17,323 bases of DNA from Thermodesulfobacteriales bacterium (GTDB taxonomy: Bacteria; Desulfobacterota; Thermodesulfobacteria; Thermodesulfobacteriales; Thermodesulfatatoraceae): NCBI GenBank assembly GCA_026985945.1, contig JALSPN010000045.1:1-17323 (forward strand), in the 5' to 3' direction. This document shows positions 1-6,407 of the stretch, piece by piece. The stretch's first letter is position 1. The number at the start of each line of letters is the position of its first letter. The position numbers and the translations under genes were made by a program. A model generated the notes under the pieces. That model was not told the DNA's origin. It saw only the letters and a program-made list of their open reading frames with translations, and made no database searches.

Positions 1-1
1 G

Positions 2-391
2 TTTGATTTGATCCCTCTTCTTCTTTCTGCCGGGGTTTTATTCTGGGTGGCGGGCTTTGATATCCTTTACGCCTGTCTGGACGAAGACTTCGACCGCCAG
101 AAAGGGCTTTATTCCATCCCTGCCAGGTTCGGGCGCCGTAGGGCCTTCTTTATCTCGGCTGTTTTCCATGCCCTGGCCTTCTTCCTCTTTGCCTTTACAG
201 GATACCTGGCAGATCTTTCCTGGATTTATTATCTAGGACTTTTGATAACCCTTGCACTTTTTATAGCCCAGCGGGTCGTTATCAGCCCGCAGGATCTTTC
301 GCGTCTTAATCTTTCATTTTTTACCTTTAACGGCGCCATAAGTGTGGTATTATTTTTGGCTACTGCTGGAGATTTGCTCTTTTTGAAGTAA
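2..391 (+). CDS. UbiA-family prenyltransferase, C-terminal part (5' end outside window)
   Basis: This is the carboxy-terminal part of an integral membrane prenyltransferase that joins a polyprenyl chain to an aromatic acceptor, as in quinone synthesis. The frame is open from base 2, so the TTG at 8 is probably an internal codon. The stretch DILYACLDEDFDRQKGLYSI is the second Asp-rich motif (DxxxD type) of UbiA enzymes, which binds Mg-diphosphate. It is followed by IPARFG and three or four hydrophobic segments, which is the usual end of the fold. The first Asp-rich motif must lie upstream of the window. A rho-independent terminator follows 25 nt after the stop, so this is the last gene of its transcript. 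4-Hydroxybenzoate polyprenyltransferase (UbiA/MqnP-like, menaquinone route) is the likely subtype, but the aromatic substrate cannot be told from this fragment. Confidence 0.88.
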   Translation, partial: FDLIPLLLSAGVLFWVAGFDILYACLDEDFDRQKGLYSIPARFGRRRAFFISAVFHALAFFLFAFTGYLADLSWIYYLGLLITLALFIAQRVVISPQDLSRLNLSFFTFNGAISVVLFLATAGDLLFLK

Positions 392-415
392 GTCAACCTG
401 TCGATAAGAGAGACC

Positions 416-446
416 AAACACCGCACTAAAGTGCGGTGTTTTTTTA
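416..446 (+). terminator. Rho-independent terminator after the ubiA-like gene
   Basis: Bases 416-426 (AAACACCGCAC) pair perfectly with 431-441 (GTGCGGTGTTT) around a TAAA loop. The run of T continues to about 446. It separates the prenyltransferase transcript from greA. Confidence 0.92.
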
Positions 447-470
447 TATTCGTTTGAAAATAATGGGTAT

Positions 471-475
471 GGAGG
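471..475 (+). promoter_or_regulatory. Ribosome binding site deciding the greA start
   Basis: GGAGG lies 5 nt before the ATG at 481. The open frame continues upstream to a GTG at 436, but that codon is inside the terminator stem and has no binding site, so 481 is the start. Confidence 0.8.
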
Positions 476-480
476 CCATT

Positions 481-951
481 ATGGAGCGGATTCCCATGAC
501 GCGAGAAGGTTATGAAGCCCTAAGAGAAGAGCTTCGCCGTCTGCAAACCACCGAAAGGCAGAAAATCATCAAGGCCATCGAAGAGGCTCGCGCCCACGGA
601 GACATCTCGGAGAATGCGGAATATCAGGCGGCTAAAGAAAAGCAGGCCCATATAGAAGGCCGCATCCAGGAACTTTCGGATCGTTTAGCCCGGGCCGAGG
701 TGGTTGATATTCCCAAAAAGGCCCCCTCAAAAGTCCAGTTCGGGGTAAAAGTTACCCTGCTTGATCTGGACACCGACGAAGAGGTTACCTACCAGCTCGT
801 AGGCCCCTTTGAATCCGATGTGGAAAACGGGCGCATTTCCGTTACCTCGCCCATCGGGCGGGCCCTTATCGGCAAGGAGGAAGGAGACGAGGTTGAGGTT
901 CAAACCCCTAAAGGAGTGCGGGTCTTTGAGATCGTAAAGATCGAAGTGTAA
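481..951 (+). CDS. greA: Transcription elongation factor GreA
   Basis: GreA enters the secondary channel of RNA polymerase and triggers transcript cleavage to rescue backtracked complexes. The protein is 156 aa, close to the family's usual 158. Residues 1-75 form the long antiparallel coiled coil, with the tip motif DISENAEY at 41-48. Asp41 and Glu44 are the conserved acidic tip residues that coordinate the catalytic Mg. Residues 80-156 are the FKBP-like C-terminal domain, with the conserved ISVTSPIGRALIGKEEGDEV stretch. The start at 481 follows GGAGG. The TAA stop overlaps the ATG of the next gene by one base, so the two genes are probably cotranscribed and translationally coupled. The promoter must lie in the AT-rich 440-470 stretch or upstream; none is clear. 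Confidence 0.96.
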   Translation: MERIPMTREGYEALREELRRLQTTERQKIIKAIEEARAHGDISENAEYQAAKEKQAHIEGRIQELSDRLARAEVVDIPKKAPSKVQFGVKVTLLDLDTDEEVTYQLVGPFESDVENGRISVTSPIGRALIGKEEGDEVEVQTPKGVRVFEIVKIEV

Positions 952-1445
952 TGCTTGACTCCAGAGACAGGCGGCTTCTTGAAAGAATTCAGGACGACTT
1001 TCCCCTGGTTTCCGAACCCTTCAAAGCCCTGGCGGAGGAGCTCGGAATCCCTGAAGAAGAAATCCTCCGCCGCTTAAAAAAGCTCCAAAAAGAAGGGATC
1101 TTGCGCCACTTCGGGGCCAGTATCAATTCCAGAAAACTCGGCTTTGTGACCACCCTCTGCGCCGTGGCGGCTCCGCCTGAGAAAAGAGAAGAGATTGCCC
1201 GCCAGATAGCTACTTACCCGGAAGTCACCCACTGTTATCTTCGCAAACATCGTTTCAATGTCTGGTTTACCCTGGTGGCCAGGGATTTCCAGGTCGTGGA
1301 GCGTATTCTGGAACAAATAGCCTCTCAGACCGGGCTCAAACCCCGCCATTTTCCGGCGGAAAAGATGTTTAAGTTGCGGGCGGTTTTTCACCTGAAGGCG
1401 GGCGAAAGGCCCTCTTGCGACGATAAAAATAGAGATAAAGCGTAA
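951..1445 (+). CDS. Siroheme decarboxylase subunit (AhbB-like, Lrp/AsnC fold)
   Basis: This protein of 164 aa has the Lrp/AsnC layout: an N-terminal winged-helix (about 1-60) and a C-terminal RAM/AsnC-like domain (about 65-150). The sequence matches the siroheme decarboxylases AhbA/AhbB (NirD/L/G/H family) rather than amino-acid regulators. The markers are [35 protein letters not shown], and [16 protein letters not shown] with its conserved His residues. AhbA and AhbB convert siroheme to didecarboxysiroheme in the alternative haem pathway of sulfate reducers and archaea. IQDDFPLV is the wording I associate with AhbB, but the subunit assignment is not firm. No partner ahb gene is in the window. 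It has no binding site of its own and overlaps greA by 1 nt, so it probably depends on coupling. Its last 77 bases overlap the convergent dedA-type gene. Confidence 0.85.
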   Translation: MLDSRDRRLLERIQDDFPLVSEPFKALAEELGIPEEEILRRLKKLQKEGILRHFGASINSRKLGFVTTLCAVAAPPEKREEIARQIATYPEVTHCYLRKHRFNVWFTLVARDFQVVERILEQIASQTGLKPRHFPAEKMFKLRAVFHLKAGERPSCDDKNRDKA

Positions 1446-2019
1446 CCATTAAGAGCGAGAATAAAACCAGAGCCGTAGAGCTGCGTTTGAGCCAGAGGTG
1501 CAAGAGCTCCTCATTGGTCCCGATAAAATAGCCCAAAAGAGCCAGCACACACACCCATATTCCTGCCCCTAAAGCGGTGTAGAGGGTAAAAAGCAGAAAG
1601 TTCATGCGCCCAAGGCCTGCCGGAAGGCTGATATATTGCCTTACCCCCGGAATGAGCCGGCCCACAAAGGTGCTTATGTGGCCGTGTTTGTCAAAAAAAA
1701 TCTCCACCTTCTCCAGGGTATCAGGGGGGAGAAGAAAAAATTTGCCGTAACGCCAGATAAGTCTCTGGAGAACGGGGCGCCCCAGCCGTAGGGCCAGAAA
1801 ATAATTAAACCAGGCCCCGAGAAGGCTCCCTAAAACCCCTGAAAAGATTACCAACGGAAGGCTGAATTCACCTTTGGCAGCCAGATAAGCCGCGGGAGGA
1901 ATTACGATCTCACTCGGGAAGGGAAAAAAAGAAGACTCCAGAGCCATTAAAAGGACAATACCGGGATAACCCAGGTGAGAAGTTATACTGAGGAAAAAGA
2001 CAACAATTTTCTTTAACAT
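1369..2019 (-). CDS. DedA family membrane protein
   Basis: This 216-aa inner-membrane protein of the DedA/VTT (SNARE-associated) family belongs to a group linked to undecaprenyl-phosphate or phospholipid flipping and membrane homeostasis. The first re-entrant motif is [20 protein letters not shown], with the Glu and PxPSE. The second is [20 protein letters not shown], with the conserved Arg residues. Several hydrophobic segments follow, ending in a basic tail ([12 protein letters not shown]). I chose the ATG at 2019 (MLKKIVVFF). The frame is also open to a TTG at 2040, which cannot be excluded because neither start has a well-spaced binding site. It follows the zinc-ribbon gene by 62 nt on the same strand. 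Its 3' end overlaps the convergent AhbB-like gene by 77 nt. Confidence 0.9.
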   Translation of the reverse strand: MLKKIVVFFLSITSHLGYPGIVLLMALESSFFPFPSEIVIPPAAYLAAKGEFSLPLVIFSGVLGSLLGAWFNYFLALRLGRPVLQRLIWRYGKFFLLPPDTLEKVEIFFDKHGHISTFVGRLIPGVRQYISLPAGLGRMNFLLFTLYTALGAGIWVCVLALLGYFIGTNEELLHLWLKRSSTALVLFSLLMVTLYLYFYRRKRAFRPPSGEKPPAT

Positions 2020-2030
2020 CCTGCCAGGAC

Positions 2031-2054
2031 GGGCGGGCAAACTCCCGCCCTTTT
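2031..2054 (+). other. Short GC-rich hairpin in the dedA leader
   Basis: GGGCGGG (2031-2037) and CCCGCCC (2044-2050) form a perfect 7-bp stem around a 6-nt loop. It is followed on the plus strand by TTTT, so it looks like a weak plus-strand terminator. No plus-strand transcript is expected here. On the minus strand it sits just before the dedA ATG and could affect its translation or act as an attenuator. The role is unknown. Confidence 0.45.
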
Positions 2055-2081
2055 AAGCCACCTCCGGCGGCCTTCTTATGC

Positions 2082-2315
2082 TCAGCCAAAACCAAAGCCC
2101 GAACCACCACCACAACTTCCTCCACTAAACCCTCCTCCAAAACCGCGGGCCCCACCAAGACCGAACCCTGTCCGGCTGCTAAAAGTGGAAAGGAGCTTGC
2201 TTACCTTGCGGCTACCACAGCGGGGGCAACGCATCTCGTCAAGATCCTGCCTGGAAAAACAAAGGGCTTCAAAGGTGGTGCGGCAATCTTTGCAAACAAA
2301 TTCGTAAATGGGCAT
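2082..2315 (-). CDS. FmdB-type zinc ribbon protein
   Basis: This small protein of 77 aa has the FmdB/CxxC regulatory zinc ribbon. The start MPIYEFVCKDC is diagnostic, with Cys8 and Cys11 in one knuckle and Cys30 and Cys33 (CPRC) in the other. A Gly/Ser/Phe-rich low-complexity tail (about residues 50-77) follows, as is common in this family. The family was named after a putative formamidase regulator, but its actual role is unknown. The ATG at 2315 has a GGAGGGG binding site 7 nt upstream. It is the first gene of a two-gene minus-strand unit with the DedA-type gene. The divergent promoter region is very short, 48 nt to the DUF488 start. Confidence 0.88.
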   Translation of the reverse strand: MPIYEFVCKDCRTTFEALCFSRQDLDEMRCPRCGSRKVSKLLSTFSSRTGFGLGGARGFGGGFSGGSCGGGSGFGFG

Positions 2316-2345
2316 TTTCTCACCCCTCCTCTGCGCGAGTTATCC

Positions 2346-2373
2346 ATTATAAGATAGGGCAAAGTGAAGCAAA
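2346..2373 (-). promoter_or_regulatory. Candidate sigma-70 promoter for the zinc ribbon/dedA pair
   Basis: On the minus strand a perfect -10 box TATAAT (2351 down to 2346) is preceded by TTTGCT or TTGCTT (2373-2367) with a 15-16 nt spacer. The -35 part lies inside the first codons of the divergent DUF488 gene, so the two genes share control sequence. The spacer is slightly short. Confidence 0.5.
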
Positions 2374-2846
2374 AACAAGAGGAGAAAAGAAGGCCTATTA
2401 TCTATACCCTCGGGACAAGTAACCGCAGCCTGGAAGAATTTTGTGAAATTCTGCAAAAGTTTGGCATTGAACAGGTAATAGACGTGCGGTCCTTTCCTCA
2501 AAGCCGTCGCTTTCCCCATTTTACCCGCAAAAACCTGGAAAAGGCACTCCTTTTGCGGGGCGTTGCTTACATCTGGTTGGGGAAAGAGCTTGGAGGCTAC
2601 CGGAAAGAAGGATATCAAAATTACATGAAGACGGAAAATTTCCGGGAGGGAATGCAGAAATTGCTGGCCCTTTCTTCTGGAAAAAGAAGTGTCATTCTTT
2701 GTGCCGAGCGTTTCCCCTGGCGCTGCCATCGTCGTTTTATCGCCCAGAGGCTGGAAGAGCTCGGGTGTGAGTTACGTCATATTCTGGATGGGGAAAAAGT
2801 CTGGATCCCACGCCCGCCACGGCCCCGTCCCAAATTTATGTTCTGA
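2364..2846 (+). CDS. DUF488 family protein
   Basis: This 160-aa protein is of the DUF488 family, whose function is not established. Family marks visible are YTLGTSNRSLEEF (14-26), the IDVRSFPQSRRFPHF stretch (39-53), LGKELGG (72-78), and the C-terminal ILCAERFPWRCHRRFIAQRL (111-130). In that last stretch Cys113 and the Cys121-His122-Arg123 set form the conserved putative active or metal-binding site. The C-terminus is a Pro/Arg-rich tail. The start is a GTG with only a weak AGGG upstream, so initiation is uncertain by a few codons. It is transcribed away from the zinc ribbon gene. HDOD starts 39 nt downstream with its own strong binding site. Confidence 0.88.
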   Translation: MKQKQEEKRRPIIYTLGTSNRSLEEFCEILQKFGIEQVIDVRSFPQSRRFPHFTRKNLEKALLLRGVAYIWLGKELGGYRKEGYQNYMKTENFREGMQKLLALSSGKRSVILCAERFPWRCHRRFIAQRLEELGCELRHILDGEKVWIPRPPRPRPKFMF

Positions 2847-2885
2847 GGGCCGTCTTCCGATGCTTTTGAGCAAAGGAGGGGAAAC

Positions 2886-3803
2886 ATGGCCAAGGGGCAG
2901 GCGGAAAAAACTCCTCTCAAGAAAGAAAAATTAAAGGCCGAAGTCTATGATATGCTACCATTTCGAAGCCCACACAATAAAATTCTGGAGGTAAAAAAAC
3001 TTCCGACTTTGCCAGAAGTGGCCTACCGTCTTCTAGACCTCCTTGCCGGAGAACCAGAAATCTCAGAACTTGAAGAGGTAATACGTTATGACCAGTCTCT
3101 TACCGCCAAGATCCTTTCAGTAGCCAATTCGGCTTATGTCAATACTCAGAAAGAAATCCATTCCCTAGAACGTGCCATTGTAATTCTTGGAGTGAGAGAA
3201 GTTAGCGAAATTGCTTTTAGTATTTGTGTCTTTAGTGTCTTCAAGCCCCTTAAAAATCTGACTGATTTTGACTTAAGAGAATTTTGGCTTCATTCCATCT
3301 CAACGGGGATAACTGCCCGTATCATTGCACAGGCATTAGACCTCAAAAATGAAGATAAATTTTTCACCTTTGGCCTTTTGCACGATATCGGTCGTGTCCT
3401 CCTTGTACACCTTTTTCCGGAGAGATTTGAAGAAATCCTCTTAAATCAAAAAGAAAGTGGCCGCTCTCTTCTCGCAGAAGAAATGGAAGCCGGACTGGCC
3501 CATACCTGGACAGGACGATGGCTCCTCAAGCGTTGGGGACTTCCGGAAGGATTCGCCCTTGTGGCTCGGTTTCATCACCACCCCTTTTACAAAAATCATT
3601 TTCTTTTTGAACCCGCTATAATCAAATTGGCCGACATGACGGTTCATAATCTAAATTTGGTAAACCTTCCGGGGGGGCAAAGAGGAGACCCAGCCCCTCT
3701 ACTTTCCAAACTGGGCCTTTCGGAAGACCTTTACCAGGCTATTATCGAACATCTCACCACGGTAAGAGAAACCATTACTGAGGCCTGGTCTCATGTAATT
3801 TAA
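2886..3803 (+). CDS. HDOD domain signalling protein
   Basis: This soluble protein of 305 aa is a single HDOD (HD-related output) domain of about residues 33-270, a module used in bacterial signalling and motility or stress control. The start has the typical LPTLPEVAYRLLDLL, then the DQSLTAKILSVANSAYV helix pair and IVILGVREV. Unlike many HDOD proteins it keeps HD-phosphohydrolase-like ligand residues: His136, His166-Asp167 (LLHDIGR), His230/His231, and Asp250 (KLADM). A phosphodiesterase-type activity is therefore conceivable but not shown. No receiver or other input domain is fused to it. The ATG at 2886 has a strong AAAGGAGGGG 4-5 nt upstream. The gene is visibly more AT-rich than its neighbours; for example 3181-3240 is about 33% GC. 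That fits recent transfer or relaxed codon use. Confidence 0.9.
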   Translation: MAKGQAEKTPLKKEKLKAEVYDMLPFRSPHNKILEVKKLPTLPEVAYRLLDLLAGEPEISELEEVIRYDQSLTAKILSVANSAYVNTQKEIHSLERAIVILGVREVSEIAFSICVFSVFKPLKNLTDFDLREFWLHSISTGITARIIAQALDLKNEDKFFTFGLLHDIGRVLLVHLFPERFEEILLNQKESGRSLLAEEMEAGLAHTWTGRWLLKRWGLPEGFALVARFHHHPFYKNHFLFEPAIIKLADMTVHNLNLVNLPGGQRGDPAPLLSKLGLSEDLYQAIIEHLTTVRETITEAWSHVI

Positions 3804-3828
3804 GGCTTTTCTCTTTAACATTCGCCGT

Positions 3829-3834
3829 TATAAT
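3829..3834 (+). promoter_or_regulatory. Candidate -10 box upstream of the M48 operon
   Basis: A perfect TATAAT ends 7 nt before the GTG start codon. The -35 side is poor: TTTTCT-like at 3807 with about 16 nt spacing. A start of transcription at about 3841 would give an essentially leaderless mRNA. Confidence 0.5.
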
Positions 3835-3835
3835 C

Positions 3836-3858
3836 GCATCCGTGCTATACACGGATGC
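3836..3858. repeat. Perfect inverted repeat over the M48 start codon
   Basis: GCATCCGTG (3836-3844) and CACGGATGC (3850-3858) are perfect inverted arms of 9 bp around CTATA. The GTG start codon is the last three bases of the left arm. No T-run follows, so it is not a terminator. It could be an operator dyad right at the transcription start or an RNA hairpin masking the start codon. Confidence 0.75.
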
Positions 3859-5605
3859 CATTTATCTCATCTTGGCCCTTATTTTGTTTTCCGGCTGGCC
3901 GGCGGAAAACACCTCTTTAAGAGAGGTTTTCCCCCTTTTCCTTTTAAAAGAGGGGGTTTTCGTCTTTATTGTCTATTTTCGTTTCAGAAGAACCCGCAGC
4001 GTAAAAGACTTTCTACGAACGCAGGCCCTTTTGAAATTTCTGGCCTTTTTATTTTTTGCCCTGGATGTCATCTTTCTGGGGATACCAGGGCTTTTTCGCG
4101 ACTTTTCTTTTTTTCGCGATCTAGCAGGCCTGTTTCTCTTTCTCCATTATCTTTTTATTTTGTGGCTTACCGCGGCCTTTTATGAAAAACGAAATACCTT
4201 CATAAAGTTAAGCCCCTCTTCTTACGTGTGGTCCAATTTTAAATTTCTATTTCCTTTTTTGATTCCCTGGGGGCTGGTGAACTTGATCTTTTCTCTAGAG
4301 GGAAGGTTTCTCCCACTTAAGGGGCTTTCCGGGGAGTTTGTTTATCTGGGCATTTTTCTTGGCACTTTGATCCTTTTCATGGCCCCTCTGGCAGTCAAAT
4401 TCTGGGATTGTCACCCTTTACCCGAAAGTAACCTGCGCCACCAGATTGAAGCCTACCTCAAGTGCCAGAGAACGAAAATCAGAGAGATCCTCCTCTGGGA
4501 GTCCTTTTCAGGGAGGCTTCTTACGGCCGGGGTCATAGGAGTTTTACCTCCCTTCAGATACCTTCTTCTCGCTACCGGTCTTTTAGCGGCCCTGGAGGAG
4601 GCCGAAATTTTATCCGTCGTGGCCCACGAGGTAGGCCACCTCAGAAAACGCCACCTCCTGTGGCTACTTTTGTTTTTTGTCCTTTTCAGCCTTCTCGTTT
4701 ATCTGGCCTTCTACCCCGCTTTTCTGGCCTTCTTGGCCTACTTTCCTTTTCCAGAACTGCTCGCCTTCCTGCCCACGGAGCGCTTTTTTCTCCCGGAGGC
4801 CCTCTTCACCCTGGGATTAGTCCTTGCGGTGGTCCTTTATTTTCGCTTTCTTCTCGGCTTTTTTCTTCGCAACTTTGAACGCCAGGCTGATCTCTATTGC
4901 CTGGAAAGCCTCGGAACCGCTAAGGGGCTTATCAGGGCCTTTCAAAAGATTGCAGCCCTGTCCGGCCATACCGAAGACCTGCCAAGCTGGCATCATTTCA
5001 GTATTCGTGAAAGAATCTCCTTCCTCCAGGCGGCGGAAAAAGACCCTGCCCTTATCAAAAATCACCACCGCAAAGTCCGCCTCTGGCTTTCTTTTTATCT
5101 TTTCGTTTCGGCTCTTCTGGGAGTTTTCTTCTGGAATGTTCCTCAAGAGGAGCTGGAAGAGAGGGCCAAGCTTCATATCTTTTACGGAATGCTTAAACAC
5201 GACTTTCGCCTTTTTCCAGAGCTAAAAACCATGGAAGAACTCGGAAACCTGGCTTATGAACTCGGAAAAGAAAAGGAGGCCCTCCTGTGGTATAAAAAGG
5301 TCCTGGAAGAAAGATCTCTTCCGGAAGTCAAAAACAATATGGCCTGGATCCTGATTACAGCTCGGGACAAATCCTTAAGGGATTATCATGCCGGGCTCCT
5401 TTTAGCCCGGGCCGCCACCGCAGAAAAGCTCCTTGCCACCCATCTGGATACACTGGCAGAGGCCTGGTTTGCCAATGGTAATCCTGACCGGGCCTGCATT
5501 TACGCCTCTTTAGCCCTGGAGCGGGCCCTTAAAGCCCCTGATTTTTACCCCAACCCGGATTATTATCGTTCTCAAAAGGAGAAATTCTGTCATGCTACGA
5601 GGTAA
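3842..5605 (+). CDS. Membrane M48-family zinc metalloprotease with C-terminal TPR-like region
   Basis: This protein of 587 aa has many hydrophobic segments in the N-terminal half. The peptidase core follows, with HEVGH at 262-266 (zinc ligands His262 and His266, catalytic Glu263). The third ligand is Glu346 in FERQADLYCLESLG, with the usual Asp350 after it. This is the HtpX/Ste24-like M48 arrangement, with two hydrophobic stretches between the zinc motifs, so the active site should face the cytoplasm by analogy. Residues about 463-580 look like degenerate TPR helices (LGNLAYELGKEKEALLWYKK, LDTLAEAWFANGNPDRACIY), a likely substrate or partner-binding platform. No ribosome binding site precedes the GTG at 3842, and no other in-frame ATG occurs before the middle of the protein. 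The gene ends 14 nt inside the PrmA-like gene. The substrate is unknown; membrane protein quality control is a guess from the family. Confidence 0.85.
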   Translation: MLYTDAIYLILALILFSGWPAENTSLREVFPLFLLKEGVFVFIVYFRFRRTRSVKDFLRTQALLKFLAFLFFALDVIFLGIPGLFRDFSFFRDLAGLFLFLHYLFILWLTAAFYEKRNTFIKLSPSSYVWSNFKFLFPFLIPWGLVNLIFSLEGRFLPLKGLSGEFVYLGIFLGTLILFMAPLAVKFWDCHPLPESNLRHQIEAYLKCQRTKIREILLWESFSGRLLTAGVIGVLPPFRYLLLATGLLAALEEAEILSVVAHEVGHLRKRHLLWLLLFFVLFSLLVYLAFYPAFLAFLAYFPFPELLAFLPTERFFLPEALFTLGLVLAVVLYFRFLLGFFLRNFERQADLYCLESLGTAKGLIRAFQKIAALSGHTEDLPSWHHFSIRERISFLQAAEKDPALIKNHHRKVRLWLSFYLFVSALLGVFFWNVPQEELEERAKLHIFYGMLKHDFRLFPELKTMEELGNLAYELGKEKEALLWYKKVLEERSLPEVKNNMAWILITARDKSLRDYHAGLLLARAATAEKLLATHLDTLAEAWFANGNPDRACIYASLALERALKAPDFYPNPDYYRSQKEKFCHATR

Positions 5606-6407
5606 GCACCAGCGTTACGAAAAACTCTATCTCTATTCCCTGAATAAGAAACATCCGGCCCTCCACCATATTGCAGACGAAGACTTTATCGGCTGCTGGG
5701 AAGAAGACGATCTTGCCATTCTCTTCTTTCATCGTCCCAAAAAAGAAGTGGTCCAAAAAATTGCCGGAGAACTGGGGCTCATTCTGGAAGACGAAGCGGA
5801 AGTAAGCTATGACGAATGGGGAGAGGGACGCAAGGTAGAGGCCCTCACAATCGGCCCCTTCACCTTGAGACCCGTCTGGCAAAAAGGAGAGGGGCTCCTT
5901 TTTGATCCGGGGGTGGTTTTCGGTTCGGGGAACCATCCCACCACCAGGCTCTGTCTTTCCTGGATTTACCGCCTCTGGAAAGAAGTAGGGCCCTTAAGGA
6001 CGGCCGCTGATCTCGGTTGCGGAGCCGGGCTTTTGAGTCTGCTCCTTACTGCTCTGGGTGCAAAAACGCTGGCGGTTGATTTTAACCCTTTATGTGTCGC
6101 CCTTACCGAGAAAAATCTCAAGCTCAACGGCCTGGACTCCAGAGCCCGGGTAATGTGTGAAGATGTGCGCAAAGTCCTACCCCTTAGGGCAGAGCTGGTA
6201 GTGGCCAATCTTTTCAAAGGGCTTCTTCTGGATCTTTTCGGTCTTCCTTCTTTCTGGAAAGCTCCCTATTATTTGCTTTCGGGTTTTTCCCCTTCTATGG
6301 AAGAGGAACTGGAAGCCGCCCTCTGGTCAGGAGCAGAGATCAAAGGGCGAGAGGAAAAAGACGGCTGGGTCCTCTGGTATCTTGAAAATAAAAGGGCTCT
6401 TTCATGA
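5592..6407 (+). CDS. prmA: PrmA-like methyltransferase (ribosomal protein L11 methyltransferase family)
   Basis: This 271-aa SAM-dependent methyltransferase has the PrmA order of motifs. An N-terminal L11-recognition-like domain (about 1-95) is followed by a loop FGSGNHPTTRL (110-120, the family's GTGxHPTT). Next is the SAM motif I DLGCGAGLLSLLL (140-152), the acidic end of strand 2 in AVDFNPLCV, and VVANLFKG (203-210), which replaces the usual VANI(L/N). The known reaction is trimethylation of ribosomal protein L11. The N-terminal domain is short and divergent, so a different protein target is possible. An AAAGGAG is centred about 12 nt before the ATG, inside the end of the M48 gene, and the two frames overlap by 14 nt. 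It overlaps coaX by 4 nt (ATGA), which shows an operon with translational coupling. Confidence 0.87.
   Translation: MLRGKHQRYEKLYLYSLNKKHPALHHIADEDFIGCWEEDDLAILFFHRPKKEVVQKIAGELGLILEDEAEVSYDEWGEGRKVEALTIGPFTLRPVWQKGEGLLFDPGVVFGSGNHPTTRLCLSWIYRLWKEVGPLRTAADLGCGAGLLSLLLTALGAKTLAVDFNPLCVALTEKNLKLNGLDSRARVMCEDVRKVLPLRAELVVANLFKGLLLDLFGLPSFWKAPYYLLSGFSPSMEEELEAALWSGAEIKGREEKDGWVLWYLENKRALS

Noticed and set aside
436..480. Longer greA starting at GTG 436
   Set aside because: That codon lies in the terminator stem and lacks a ribosome binding site; ATG 481 has GGAGG and gives the normal family length.
951..1445. Amino-acid-responsive Lrp/AsnC transcription regulator
   Set aside because: The fold matches, but the [23 protein letters not shown] and [16 protein letters not shown] stretches are those of siroheme decarboxylases.
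4462..5225. Overlapping open frames on both strands within the M48 gene
   Set aside because: Low-complexity Arg/Ser/Phe-rich shadows; the HEVGH frame is the coding one.
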